Counted from the first letter of the stretch, positions 51,269 through 59,640 are shown. The stretch: DNA of 64,000 bases from Verrucomicrobiota bacterium (GCA_017305195.1 JAFKMU010000038.1:112372-176371); one strand, 5' to 3'. A program made the numbers and translations. Notes: a model not told the origin generated them from the letters alone.

Positions 51269-52318
51269 CTAGGCCTGTCGGGGGCGCGCCACGGTCTGGC
51301 GCATGATGAGGTCGGGAGTCACCCGGACGACCTTGCGGAGGTTTTTCTTCCCCAGCATCGCGCCCTCCAGCAGGCTCATGGCATTCTCGACGAGGCTCTG
51401 GAAATTAACCTGGATCGTGCTCATACAGGGCAGATCCCTCTCCGCCACAGTCGCAGGCCCGACGGCGATGATGCTGAGATCCTCCGGTATTGACAGACCC
51501 ATCTTCATCACGCGGTAGGCGATGCCCCGCGAGTGCACGAGATCGTGGCAGAGCACCGCGGTCGGCGGCGCGGGCTGCCGCAGCACCTCTGCCGCCCACT
51601 CCGAGGCCTTCTGCAGGAGGCCGGGGCGGGAGACATCGTCGAAGTGGACGACCCGGCCCTCGCCGGAGAGATCCATGCCGAAATCCCGCACGGCACGCAA
51701 AAAGCCCTCGTAGGCCGACTTTTGCGAATGGTAGTGCAGCGGTCCGCCTGTGTAGGCGAGGCGGCGGTGCCCCAGCGCGGCCAGACGCTCGACCGCGCGG
51801 TACATGCCTTCATCACTGGCGGAGACGACACAGTAGTCCGCCGGTTCATCCACGGAAACCCACTTGCACCCGGAGGCGTTCAGCCATTCCTCGAGCGGCT
51901 TGCCCACATAACCCCCGACCAGCAGGCCGTCGACCATCCCGCCCGACACCTGGACCGGCGGCGCGAAAGACTGATTCGGACTGAAAAACTCCACGTGATA
52001 GCGCAGCCCGCGCGATTCGCAGGCCCGCACGAAATTCAAGAGGATCGGCGTGGCGTGGCCGTCCAGCCCGTCCTGCGTATTGGCATCCATCGGCAGGATG
52101 AGCCCGATCTGGGATGTCATGCGCGCCCGCAGCATCTGGGCCGCCACCTTGGGCTGATACCCCAGCTCCCTCGCGATCTTTTGAATCCGGAGCCGCTGCT
52201 CCTCGCTCACCCGCCCCCTCGCATGCAGTGCGGAGGACACCGTCGTCATCGTGACGCCTGCGGCGGCTGCGACTTCGCGAATGGTGATCTTTTGCTTCTC
52301 TGGGGTGGATTCGAGCAT
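51269..52318 (-). CDS. LacI-family transcriptional regulator
   Basis: 349 aa from ATG 52318. HTH ITIREVAAAAGVTMTTVSSA with HARGRVSEEQRLRIQKIA, hinge ELGYQPKVAAQML, and a full effector domain (IGLILPMDANTQDG; SMSTIQVNF-type C-terminal blocks). Directly upstream lies a strong inverted repeat (52320-52349), a likely autoregulatory operator shared with the divergent GH67-like gene. Confidence 0.92.
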   Translation of the reverse strand: MLESTPEKQKITIREVAAAAGVTMTTVSSALHARGRVSEEQRLRIQKIARELGYQPKVAAQMLRARMTSQIGLILPMDANTQDGLDGHATPILLNFVRACESRGLRYHVEFFSPNQSFAPPVQVSGGMVDGLLVGGYVGKPLEEWLNASGCKWVSVDEPADYCVVSASDEGMYRAVERLAALGHRRLAYTGGPLHYHSQKSAYEGFLRAVRDFGMDLSGEGRVVHFDDVSRPGLLQKASEWAAEVLRQPAPPTAVLCHDLVHSRGIAYRVMKMGLSIPEDLSIIAVGPATVAERDLPCMSTIQVNFQSLVENAMSLLEGAMLGKKNLRKVVRVTPDLIMRQTVARPRQA

Positions 52319-52319
52319 T

Positions 52320-52349
52320 TGAATTAACGATTGCGTGAACGATAATTCA
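52320..52349. promoter_or_regulatory. Inverted-repeat operator candidate between LacI and GH67-like genes
   Basis: TGAATTAACG and CGATAATTCA, 10-bp arms matching at nine positions, separated by 10 bp. It starts 2 bp upstream of the LacI start codon in an otherwise GC-rich divergent region. Confidence 0.5.
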
Positions 52350-52457
52350 CTGATAGACGAAAAGATGTCAAGGCGAATTGGCTGCTTTTCTTTCCGGCTC
52401 CTGTCCGGAAGGCGCAAGCCCAGCGAATTCCCCACCCGGCGCAACCATCCTCCGATC

Positions 52458-54113
52458 ATGCCTACTCTCACCGCTCGCGAAACCCACGCTCACCGCCCGG
52501 CCGTCGACCCGGCGCATCCCGCCCCGGCCCGATCGCCCGTGCAGCCCGAGCACCTGCTCGACATGGTGCATCACAACCCCGGCGAGCCGGAGTTTGTCTC
52601 CAGCTATACCTCACCCTCCACGCTGGCCGGGCTGGGCTATGGCGGCAAGGTGTTCATGATCTTTGAGTCGGCGCAGCTCGCCGTGGACTGGTCGGATGTC
52701 GATCCCGGCATCTGCCCGCCGGGCAGCGAGGCCGCGGCGTGGGTGGAGCGCAAACGCGCGGAACTCCTGCGGAAATACCGCGAGGCGCGCGAGGCGGGGC
52801 TGCGGGTTTACTGCCAGTGCGACATGGTGCTCTTCCCCCGCGCCCTGGTCGAACGCGCCGGGCTGGAGAGCTTCGGCGACATACGGGATGAGCGCACAAG
52901 GCAATACCTCTCGATCCTGCTGCGCAAGATGTTCCGGGAGTTTGCCGATCTCGACGGCATCGTCGTGCGCGTAGGCGAGACCTATCTGCACGACGCCCCG
53001 CATCACGTCGGCCACATCCGGGAAAAGGGAAATCCCGAGGAGACCATCATCCCGTTGATGAATCTCCTCCGCCAGGTCGTGTGCGAGGAACTGGACAAGC
53101 AGGTCTTCTTCCGCACGTGGCTGAGCTTTGACCGGCCCACGAGTGAAAACTACCTGCGCATCAGCGCCGCCGTGGAGCCGCATCGCAACCTCATCATCTC
53201 CGACAAGCATTGCGAGGACGACTTCCATCGCGGCAACCGCTTCAGCCGGTTCCTCGGCCTCGGTCGCCACCGCCAGATCGTCGAGATCCAGTGCCAGCGC
53301 GAGTACGAGGGCAAGGGTGCCTACCCCCACTACGTGGCCCACGGCATCATCGAGGGCTTCGAGGAGTACGACCACGTCATGGAGCCGGGGGAAATGCGCT
53401 CCCTGCGCGAGTTTGTCCGCCACCCGCTCTACGCCGGGGCCTGGACCTGGAGCCGCGGCGGCGGCTGGCAGGGCCCCTACATCGCGCATGAACTCTGGAT
53501 CGACCTCAACACCCGCGTCCTCAGCGCGTGGCTGCGATCCCCCGGGGAATCCGAGGCGGCCGTCTTTGCCCGCTACGCCCGCGAGCGCCTCGGCCTCGCG
53601 GATGAGGATGTCGCGCGCTTCCGCGAGCTCTGCCTGCTCTCCGCCGCCGCCGTCGTGCGCGGCAAGCGCGGCACCCATGCCGACATCGACGGCTGGTGGA
53701 GCCGCGATCACTTCATCGGCACTCCGCCGCTGCCCGACTCTCCCGCAGCCTTGGAGCGCGTACTGGCCGAGAAGCGCGAGGCCGTCGCCCTCTGGCGCCG
53801 CATCGCCGCGCTCGCTGGCGAGATCCGCTTCGCCGATGCGGAGACCGCCGCCTTTGCCCGCGTCTCCTGCGAGTATGGACTCTTCCTGTACGCGATCTAC
53901 CGCGTCAGCTTCGAACTCGCCGCCATCCGCCGGGGATATGGCAATACCTCCGCCGCCAGCCTCCTCGTCGCCGAGTACGACGCCCTCTGGCGCGGGTGGC
54001 GGGAGTTGCAGGAAACCCAGCCCCTCTGCCCCACGCTGTACAAGGACCATGGCTTCATGGCCCTGCCGGAATGCGGCGGCATCGGCCAGCTCGTCGACTC
54101 GATGCGAGGCTGA
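52458..54113 (+). CDS. GH67-like (alpha-glucuronidase-related) TIM-barrel protein
   Basis: 551 aa from ATG 52458; the open frame reaches 52335 but the added residues look non-coding. Core: FIFESAQLAVDWSDVD-like opening, LRVYCQCDMVLFPRAL, VVRVGETYLHDAPHHVG, FFRTWLSFD, and GRHRQIVEIQCQREYEGKG with AYPHYVAHGI, the last resembling the region around the catalytic acids of GH67 glucuronidases. Cytoplasmic (no signal peptide). It is divergent from the LacI gene. Assignment by pattern only; a related uncharacterised family is possible. Confidence 0.6.
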   Translation: MPTLTARETHAHRPAVDPAHPAPARSPVQPEHLLDMVHHNPGEPEFVSSYTSPSTLAGLGYGGKVFMIFESAQLAVDWSDVDPGICPPGSEAAAWVERKRAELLRKYREAREAGLRVYCQCDMVLFPRALVERAGLESFGDIRDERTRQYLSILLRKMFREFADLDGIVVRVGETYLHDAPHHVGHIREKGNPEETIIPLMNLLRQVVCEELDKQVFFRTWLSFDRPTSENYLRISAAVEPHRNLIISDKHCEDDFHRGNRFSRFLGLGRHRQIVEIQCQREYEGKGAYPHYVAHGIIEGFEEYDHVMEPGEMRSLREFVRHPLYAGAWTWSRGGGWQGPYIAHELWIDLNTRVLSAWLRSPGESEAAVFARYARERLGLADEDVARFRELCLLSAAAVVRGKRGTHADIDGWWSRDHFIGTPPLPDSPAALERVLAEKREAVALWRRIAALAGEIRFADAETAAFARVSCEYGLFLYAIYRVSFELAAIRRGYGNTSAASLLVAEYDALWRGWRELQETQPLCPTLYKDHGFMALPECGGIGQLVDSMRG

Positions 54114-54116
54114 AGC

Positions 54117-54572
54117 TCAGGCCGGGTCGCCAGGCGATGCCTGCGCGGCCCCGCCGGATTTCGCCGTCGGCAGGATGATCGTGCCCTCATCCATCCGCAG
54201 CGTGCCGCTCCGCCCATCCATCACACGGTAGCGCAGCTCGATCCCGGCGGCATCCGCCTTCACCAGGCTCAGCACAGTATTGACTCTTTCCCTCGCGCCA
54301 AGACTCGCGATGAAGGAGTCCCCCACCCGGTTGAGCACGATGCGATCGGAAAAGCCTGCGATGCTTTGCTTTTCCTGCCTCACGGCAAAGATCCCGCCAT
54401 CGCCGAGGAGCACCACCCGTTCGCCGGAACGAGCCACCTGCACCACGTGCGCCTGGAGATAATCCGACACCTCAGCGCGGTATCTGCCCTGCGTCTTTTC
54501 CGGAGCGCAGACCTGGGCGTGGAGAGACAGTGAGGAAACCAGCAGGACCCAAAGGACGGGGAGGGATTTCAT
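54117..54572 (-). CDS. Small exported protein, unknown function
   Basis: 151 aa. Signal peptide SLPVLWVLLVSSLSLHAQ, then a beta-rich domain (RVVLLGDGGIFAVRQEKQS; DRIVLNRVGDSFIASLG; GIELRYRVMDGRSGTLRMDE). No motif is recognised. Converges with the GH67-like gene, 3 bp between stops. Confidence 0.62.
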   Translation of the reverse strand: MKSLPVLWVLLVSSLSLHAQVCAPEKTQGRYRAEVSDYLQAHVVQVARSGERVVLLGDGGIFAVRQEKQSIAGFSDRIVLNRVGDSFIASLGARERVNTVLSLVKADAAGIELRYRVMDGRSGTLRMDEGTIILPTAKSGGAAQASPGDPA

Positions 54573-54677
54573 AAGCGGGGGGGAGTGCTACGAGCCAGCA
54601 CTTAGCAAAAGCCCCTTCGCGCGACAATCGTAAAGCGCGAACAATCCCCCCGTCGCCTTCGCGCTGCTCCCGCCGGT

Positions 54678-55949
54678 CTATCCCGCCTGCGAGCGCATCA
54701 CACTCCAGCGCCGCCCGACGATCAGCGCCCCGGCTGCGCCGAGCAGCAGCATGGCCGCCGTGCCCGGTTCCGGCACGGCGTAGGGCGTCAACCCGAGCTG
54801 GCCATTCTCCAGGTCGTACGTCACCGCGTACTTCTCAAAGAGCAACTGGCCGATGTTCATGTACGTCTCCTGGCCGTCGCCGCGGTACTCCTCCCACACA
54901 AGATCCGTCCCATAGGTCGACCCGGTGAGGAACTGATCCAGCGTCACGCTGTTGCCATTCGCATCCGTGCCCACCAGCGTGAGCTGGAGGCCGTCCTGCA
55001 GCCCGGTCAGGTTGCCGTCCACATCGACATTGCTCACGGGCGTGAGTGCCGTCTCATCCGCCGAGTCCTGCTGGTAAAGGATGCCCGGGCTGCCATTGCC
55101 CGTGTCGAGATTCAGCCCCAGGTCGCTCAAGGTCGCCGATTTCCCCCCGGCTCCCGAGAGATACAGCGAGGCCGAGATCAGCTCGGCCGCATAGGTCTCC
55201 AGCCCCGAGTGCTCAAATAGCTCGCCCGCCGGCCCCGCCGCCATGGTGAACCACACCGTGTCCGGATTCGTGAGGTCGCTCGCCGCCAGCCCCACCTGGA
55301 TGCCCGGCTGCTGGCTGGAACCCCGCTCGCCCAGCGACACGATGTAGCCCGCCGTCACCCCGCCGCCATACGACAGCTGCGCAAAGACGTTCTCGATCCC
55401 GTGGTCCCCCTTCTTCAGGCTCAGGCCAAAGTCGCCGTAAAACTTCCCATCCACCGGCGGCTTCGGGTTTCCCCCCACCGTCGCGGGCGGCCAGAGATCC
55501 GTGCTCGTGTCCGTATTCACGATGTGCTCGGACTTGCCCACCTTGTAATCCGCCGCCGTCGTGGCCAGCACCTGCGTGGTGCTGTGGGGATTGTAAAAGG
55601 CCACGCTCGTCTTGGCCACCTTGCCCGTGTACTCCAGCCCGCTGCCGAAGTTCTTGTCGATCGACGTGGTTTCCTCCGTCACGTCCGCCCCCCACCAGGC
55701 CGCATCCGCCGAGTGCGCGGCGTAAAGCCCCTCGCCCCCCGTGTCGAACTCAAACACCTGCGGCGTCGTCGAGCTGCCCAGCGACAGCCAGATCCCGTAC
55801 TTGGGATACGTCCCGCCCCCGCTCGCAGGCAGGTCAAACTTCTCGAGCGGAATCGTATAGACCTGCTCCACATCCGCCGCACGCACCACTCCGCACGCCA
55901 TCGCCAGAGCCAGCAGCCAATACCCGCCATGCATCGCCTTCCCGACCAT
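54678..55949 (-). CDS. PEP-CTERM-anchored pepsin-like aspartic protease candidate
   Basis: 423 aa from ATG 55949 with GGGAG upstream. Signal peptide LLALAMACGVVRAA. Two D-T-G motifs, QVFEFDTGG (Asp69) and LNLDTGNG (Asp282), flanked by hydrophobic strands, and a C-terminal NIGQLLFEKYAVTYDLEN followed by GQLGLTPYA, equal to the closing strands of pepsin-family (A1) enzymes. Then VPEPGTAAMLLLGAAG and GRRWS, the PEP-CTERM signal. A1 proteases are uncommon in bacteria, and a surface-sorted one is unusual. Residues after DTG differ from the eukaryotic S/T, so activity is not assured. Confidence 0.68.
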   Translation of the reverse strand: MVGKAMHGGYWLLALAMACGVVRAADVEQVYTIPLEKFDLPASGGGTYPKYGIWLSLGSSTTPQVFEFDTGGEGLYAAHSADAAWWGADVTEETTSIDKNFGSGLEYTGKVAKTSVAFYNPHSTTQVLATTAADYKVGKSEHIVNTDTSTDLWPPATVGGNPKPPVDGKFYGDFGLSLKKGDHGIENVFAQLSYGGGVTAGYIVSLGERGSSQQPGIQVGLAASDLTNPDTVWFTMAAGPAGELFEHSGLETYAAELISASLYLSGAGGKSATLSDLGLNLDTGNGSPGILYQQDSADETALTPVSNVDVDGNLTGLQDGLQLTLVGTDANGNSVTLDQFLTGSTYGTDLVWEEYRGDGQETYMNIGQLLFEKYAVTYDLENGQLGLTPYAVPEPGTAAMLLLGAAGALIVGRRWSVMRSQAG

Positions 55950-56212
55950 CCCGCTCCCCTAGCATCACCACCCGCCGCCCGCAAGCGGCTCAATGAAAAA
56001 TCATCCGCCTCAAGACCCCGCCGCCCGCCGCATCACTCCAGAGTGGCCCGAAATTTCCACCCATGGCGAAAACCGCCCACTCGGCAGCCTCTCCTCGGCG
56101 ACCTTTTATTTCCCTATCCCGCAAGGCGATACGGCCCGCCGCGCACCCCCGCCCATTTGCAAAAAACTTGGCCCGCCGTATGCTGACCATACATCGAAGG
56201 AGGAAATACCTT

Positions 56213-56536
56213 ATGCAACTCAAGGATCACATCCCTGTGGCCTACGCGCGGAGGTTGGCCCATTCCATCGGCCGCTACCTGAAGGATCGTTACGGCGCGA
56301 CCAAGGTCCTGCTCTTTGGCTCTCTCACGCTGGGAGCCTACAACCCGGACTTCTCCGACATCGACGTCTACTTTGAAGGCGTGCGCGAGGAACTCGTCGC
56401 CTCCGCCATGGCCGACTGCCGACGAAACTTCGGCGAACGCGACACCATCGGACGCAAACGTATTGACTACGTCCAGGCCGAAAACCTTTCGCCCGAGCTC
56501 CGCGACCGCATCAGCAAAGTGGGCGAGGAGATTTAG
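56213..56536 (+). CDS. Minimal nucleotidyltransferase (MNT-type)
   Basis: 107 aa from ATG 56213, with a perfect AAGGAGG eight bases upstream, rare in this window. Motif LLFGSLTLGAYNPDFSDIDV carries Gly36-Ser37 and the metal ligands Asp49 and Asp51 of the DNA polymerase beta superfamily. MntA proteins usually pair with a HEPN protein as toxin-antitoxin modules and AMPylate it; no HEPN gene is seen next to this one, so it is an orphan or acts otherwise. Confidence 0.85.
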   Translation: MQLKDHIPVAYARRLAHSIGRYLKDRYGATKVLLFGSLTLGAYNPDFSDIDVYFEGVREELVASAMADCRRNFGERDTIGRKRIDYVQAENLSPELRDRISKVGEEI

Positions 56537-56619
56537 CACCCGGAGAAGCTAAAAAAAAGCCACTCACCACACTCATCAAAGCGTCTCCCGCAACGGAGGG
56601 ACGCCAGGAAAAGGAGGTG

Positions 56620-56718
56620 ATGCATCAAGACCAAGACACATCGAGCAAAGACCAAAGTCACCGGACGGGCCCCCAAAAGCCCGCCCGGTCTTTTTTTGCC
56701 CGGCGACTCCGGAAATAG
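56620..56718 (+). CDS. Possible 32-residue peptide behind an extended Shine-Dalgarno
   Basis: AAAAGGAGGTGATGC is almost the full complement of the 16S rRNA tail. The ATG at 56620 is too close to it (3 bp), and its frame runs through the terminator 56660-56698. A hairpin (GCGTC-CCC / GGG-ACGC, 56580-56604) precedes. It may be a leader peptide, a small RNA with an SD mimic, or spurious. Confidence 0.25.
   Translation: MHQDQDTSSKDQSHRTGPQKPARSFFARRLRK
56660..56698 (+). terminator. Rho-independent terminator
   Basis: ACCGGACGGGC and GCCCGCCCGGT form an 11-bp stem with one mismatch around CCCCAAAA, followed by CTTTTTTT. It ends the transcript of the nucleotidyltransferase gene or of the short unit at 56580-56660. 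Confidence 0.85.
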
Positions 56719-56906
56719 AGCGGTCTGGAAAAAGATATAGCCCGTGAGCGGTGAATGCCGGGGAGTCGCCATGGAGCGGCGGGTGCGATGCGGCTGTCTG
56801 GATACATACCGCCGACGCTTCAGGGCGGCCCTCGCCGCCGCCGGGCAGCAGCTACAATTTTTAAAACCGCTCCATACCCACGAAGCCCTCCCCGCATGGT
56901 CCCCAG

Positions 56907-57191
56907 GTAAGCAAACACCTGCGCAACGGGTGGACGCGCCTGCCCGATCTCCCCATACCCGGCCGATCCACCCCGCACGGTCGGGATGTAAGTGGATGCC
57001 TGCTCGCCAGGTTGCGTGACATTCCCACCCCGCATCACGACAGCGTAAAACACCCTGCTGATCCTCCCGGCACTGCCGAAACCGGAAGTAAGTAAACACC
57101 TGCGCAACAGGTCACCCGCGCCCGCACCCGCACCGATTGCTCGCCTCGCCGCCCCCCTCATCGGGTGTAAGCAAACACCTGCTCATCTGGT
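56907..57191 (+). repeat. Degenerate direct-repeat array, ~25-bp unit
   Basis: GTAAGCAAACACCTGCGCAACGGGT-type units (shown here as GTAAG-yAAACACCTGC core) start at 56907, 56988, 57088 and 57167, with a weaker one at 57045. Spacing is 81, 100 and 79 bp. The unit from 57088 contains a perfect ACCTG-CGCAA-CAGGT inverted repeat. Flanks between units are also weakly alike on the minus strand. Not identical enough for CRISPR. The remainder of 56720-57425 shows no credible gene. Confidence 0.65.
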
Positions 57192-57425
57192 TGCCAGATT
57201 CCATTCCACATCCTCGCCCGGCCTCTCGGCGGTAAACCTCATTCAGCAAAAGACCTCTTGCCCTCGGAAAAGCGTCGCCTCCCGAGGGATCAGCCCGACA
57301 CATCGCCGGGGCGTGACAAAGCACCCGCCGCACCCATCCGTAATAAAATCAGCGCACGGCCAAGTCGCGGCGCACCATCCTTCCGCGCCCAGTCTGAAAA
57401 CTGAACCACTGAAAACTCGCAGTCT

Positions 57426-58166
57426 CTACTTCCAACTGACCGAGAGGATCTGCTGCACATCCATCTTCTGCCCTGCCTCGGGGATTCTCTCGGTCGATTC
57501 CTTCCAGGTCACGCGGCACTTCCTGCCCACGAACTTCTCCGGATCACTCACCACCGCCTCCACCGAGGCATCCGGCTTCAGAATGAAGAATGTCGCCTCC
57601 TCGCCGGTCGCGTCGTCCTTCATCACCCAGTGAAAATAATCGCCCTCGTCGATGCGGAGGAATTTCCCTTCCGTCATTCGCGTGTCGGCGGCCTTCACCT
57701 CCGCACTCGTCGCCGGTTTCTCGGGCGCGAGCACCTTGGAGTATTCCACGTTGGACTTGATGAGCGCGTACCACATCTCGCGGTAGTCCTCGCCATGCAT
57801 CACCGGCGCGTTCTTCTCGGTCGACAGCCATTTGACGATGCCCTCGGCATCCATGTAAAACCGCTCCTCCACCTTCGCGCCGTCCTTGTCCCACTCGCGG
57901 TAGACAAAGGCCAGCTTGCCATCCGGCCCGACGTAATACTCATCCGTCTCGCCCTTCAGTTTCGCGAGGATCTTCACCGGCACGTCGTCCGTGTCGATCC
58001 ATCCGGTCAGCGCCGCGCCATCCGGCCCCTTGGCCTTTACCTTCTTGTAGGAGCCGAGGTTTTTCTCGATGGAATTATAAACCGCCTTTTGCGCGGATAC
58101 ATCCTGCGCCCAGGCCGACGCCGCCACGGCCAGAAACACCGCCACCACGGGGAGCAATCTCTTCAT
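57426..58166 (-). CDS. Exported protein, paralogue A of an inverted pair
   Basis: 246 aa. Signal peptide LLPVVAVFLAVAASAWAQ. Domain 1 (~20-150): KAVYNSIEKNLGSYKKVKAK, YYVGPDGKLAFVYREWDKDG, VEERFYMDAEGIVKWLS. Domain 2 (~150-246): FLRIDEGDYFHWVMKDDATG, FVGRKCRVTWKEST. Family not recognised. Domain 1 is duplicated in the divergent gene at 58821, which also shares its leader sequence. Confidence 0.72.
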   Translation of the reverse strand: MKRLLPVVAVFLAVAASAWAQDVSAQKAVYNSIEKNLGSYKKVKAKGPDGAALTGWIDTDDVPVKILAKLKGETDEYYVGPDGKLAFVYREWDKDGAKVEERFYMDAEGIVKWLSTEKNAPVMHGEDYREMWYALIKSNVEYSKVLAPEKPATSAEVKAADTRMTEGKFLRIDEGDYFHWVMKDDATGEEATFFILKPDASVEAVVSDPEKFVGRKCRVTWKESTERIPEAGQKMDVQQILSVSWK

Positions 58167-58207
58167 GCGAACCGCTTAATTCTCTCATCCCCGCAAAAAC
58201 GCAAGCC
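58167..58207 (-). promoter_or_regulatory. Leader of paralogue A, duplicated at 58780-58820
   Basis: Reading toward the ATG: GGCTTGCGTTTTTGCGGGG, then ATGAGAGAATTAAGCGGTTC and GC. Only two or three bases differ from the leader of the divergent paralogue, so promoter and 5' leader were duplicated with the gene. Confidence 0.7.
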
Positions 58208-58614
58208 CATTTCACCGCCCTCCGACCCGCCATGCCAACCCCTCCTTTTTCGCCCGCATCGCTAAGGATCGGAGCGGATTAGATAAAGATGCCGCCGGTG
58301 ATCAGTGAGCGCCGGGGGTTGTCCTGAAGCGGCGATGGCGACGAACCGCAGGGACGCATCCAGCCCGAGCGGCCAACGCTTCCGGCCAGCCTCGCCGCCG
58401 CGAACACGGGCGACAGATTCAGCCAATCTGCTCCCGCCATCCTGCCACACCGCGCCGCGCCCGGGCGCAGCATCGAGCCGCTCCCCCGCGTCTTTCCCGT
58501 CGCGCGGCGTTCCTCCGTGCCTCCCCGTGCGCTGACCGACAAGGCCGCCGCCCCGGAGCGACGGAGGCTCCAAAAAACACTGAACTACCCCTGGAAAAAC
58601 ACTCCTCCGCGTTA
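58208..58614. other. Spacer between inverted paralogues
   Basis: About 400 bp with high GC. No gene is supported; open frames here lack a plausible start and composition. The MITE at 58615 follows. Confidence 0.5.
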
Positions 58615-58776
58615 GAGCCTGTCTGAAAACAGCCGACCGACGCCTTGCTGCGGGAAAACGGCCTTCGGCTGCGTTCCGGCTCCCTCACGTATCGCTGCGG
58701 ATACGCTCTGTCGCCGCGCCTTGCCATCCGCCATTTTCCCTTGCCATTCGCCCATCGTCCTTTTTCAGACCGGCTC
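58615..58776 (-). mobile_element. MITE copy 2 (162 bp, inverted relative to copy 1)
   Basis: GAGCCTGTCTGAAAA to CAGACCGGCTC, flanked by TTA on both sides (58612-58614 and 58777-58779). Its reverse complement matches copy 1 (14377-14539) along the whole length, including ACGCAGCCGAA and GACAGAGCGTATCCGCAG. It sits immediately next to the leader of paralogue B, so it may carry or disturb promoter elements. Confidence 0.85.
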
Positions 58777-58779
58777 TTA

Positions 58780-58820
58780 GGCTTGCGTTTTTTCCGGGAT
58801 GAGAGAATTAAGCGGTTCGC
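58780..58820 (+). promoter_or_regulatory. Leader of paralogue B
   Basis: GGCTTGCGTTTTTTCCGGG then ATGAGAGAATTAAGCGGTTC up to the ATG at 58821. Near-identical to 58167-58207. It begins one base after the target duplication of MITE copy 2. Confidence 0.7.
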
Positions 58821-59273
58821 ATGAAGATGTTATTTCCGTGGGTGGTGCTGCTGGCCGCCATGGTCGCGCCTGCTCTCGCGCAGGACCTTTCCACGCAAAA
58901 GGCGCTCTACAACACCGTCGAGGAAAACCTCGATAGCTACAAAAAACTAACCGCCACCACCGACGACGGCATCGCACTGAAAGGCTGGCAGAATCGCGCT
59001 GGCCGATTCGTCAAAATCGCCACCGAAAACAACGGCAACACCGCCGAGTTTTACCTCGGCCCCGACAACAAGGTCGCCTTCGTCTTTCTCGACTGGAACA
59101 AAGACGGCACGCACCTCGAGGAGCGCATCTACTTTGCCAACAAACGCATCGTCAAATGGCTCACCGACGGCAAAGACGCCGACCTCGACCCCGCCACGCT
59201 GAACGAGCGGTATCACGGTTTCGTCCACTTCTGCCACGACTATTCCCTCGTCCTCCTCGGGCGTACGCCCTGA
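58821..59273 (+). CDS. Exported protein, paralogue B (shortened)
   Basis: 150 aa. Signal peptide MLFPWVVLLAAMVAPALAQ, then a domain parallel to paralogue A: KALYNTVEENLDSYKKLTAT, FYLGPDNKVAFVFLDWNKDG, LEERIYFANKRIVKWLTDG. It ends at YSLVLLGRTP, where paralogue A continues for ~100 residues (domain 2). So it is a 3'-shortened copy, possibly still exported and functional for domain 1. Confidence 0.7.
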   Translation: MKMLFPWVVLLAAMVAPALAQDLSTQKALYNTVEENLDSYKKLTATTDDGIALKGWQNRAGRFVKIATENNGNTAEFYLGPDNKVAFVFLDWNKDGTHLEERIYFANKRIVKWLTDGKDADLDPATLNERYHGFVHFCHDYSLVLLGRTP

Positions 59274-59300
59274 GGGGGAGGCGGGGAACTTTTACATAAG

Positions 59301-59640
59301 GTCGCAAAGGACACAAAGGACAAGGCAGGGGAATGAACAGAGCCGAGTCCGCGAGACAGGCGAAGCCAACGGAGCGAAGGAAGCAAAGGATTGGGCGCAG
59401 AACGGAGTTGGCGGGGCGCGGTGATTCCGGGCGCGGTGGGGGCGAGGGTTTTTACTGATCCCGACAGGAATGGGTTGTCCTTCGTTACCTTTGCTGCCTT
59501 CTGTTCAAGTCGTGCCTTGAAAACCGTAGCGACCGGGGTGTGCTACCGGGGTGGCGGCGGGGCGAGGCCGGAGTTACTGGCGCGAACCTTTGTGTCCTTT
59601 GCGACGTTGGCTCCGCCGGTCTCGCAAGCTCGGCTCTGTA
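59301..59640. repeat. Intergenic dispersed repeats in inverted arrangement
   Basis: GTCGCAAAGGACACAAAGGA (59301) reappears inverted near 59587-59605, and ACAGAGCCGAG...GCGAGAC...AGCCAAC (59336-59370) reappears inverted at 59606-59639, but in swapped order. A third variant (AAGGCAGCAAAGGTAACGAAGG, minus, near 59475-59505, shown in part) lies between. These are non-coding shuffled repeats; no gene lies in 59274-59713. Confidence 0.6.

Noticed and set aside
56907..57191. CRISPR array
   Set aside because: Units are degenerate, spacing is uneven (81, 57, 43, 79 bp) and no cas gene is near.
57387..57425. Further MITE end (CAGTCTGAAAACTG)
   Set aside because: Only the short AGTCTGAAAA string matches; no partner end or target duplication.
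59500..59540. tRNA-like GTTCAAGTC segment
   Set aside because: No cloverleaf can be built around it; it is part of the dispersed intergenic repeats.
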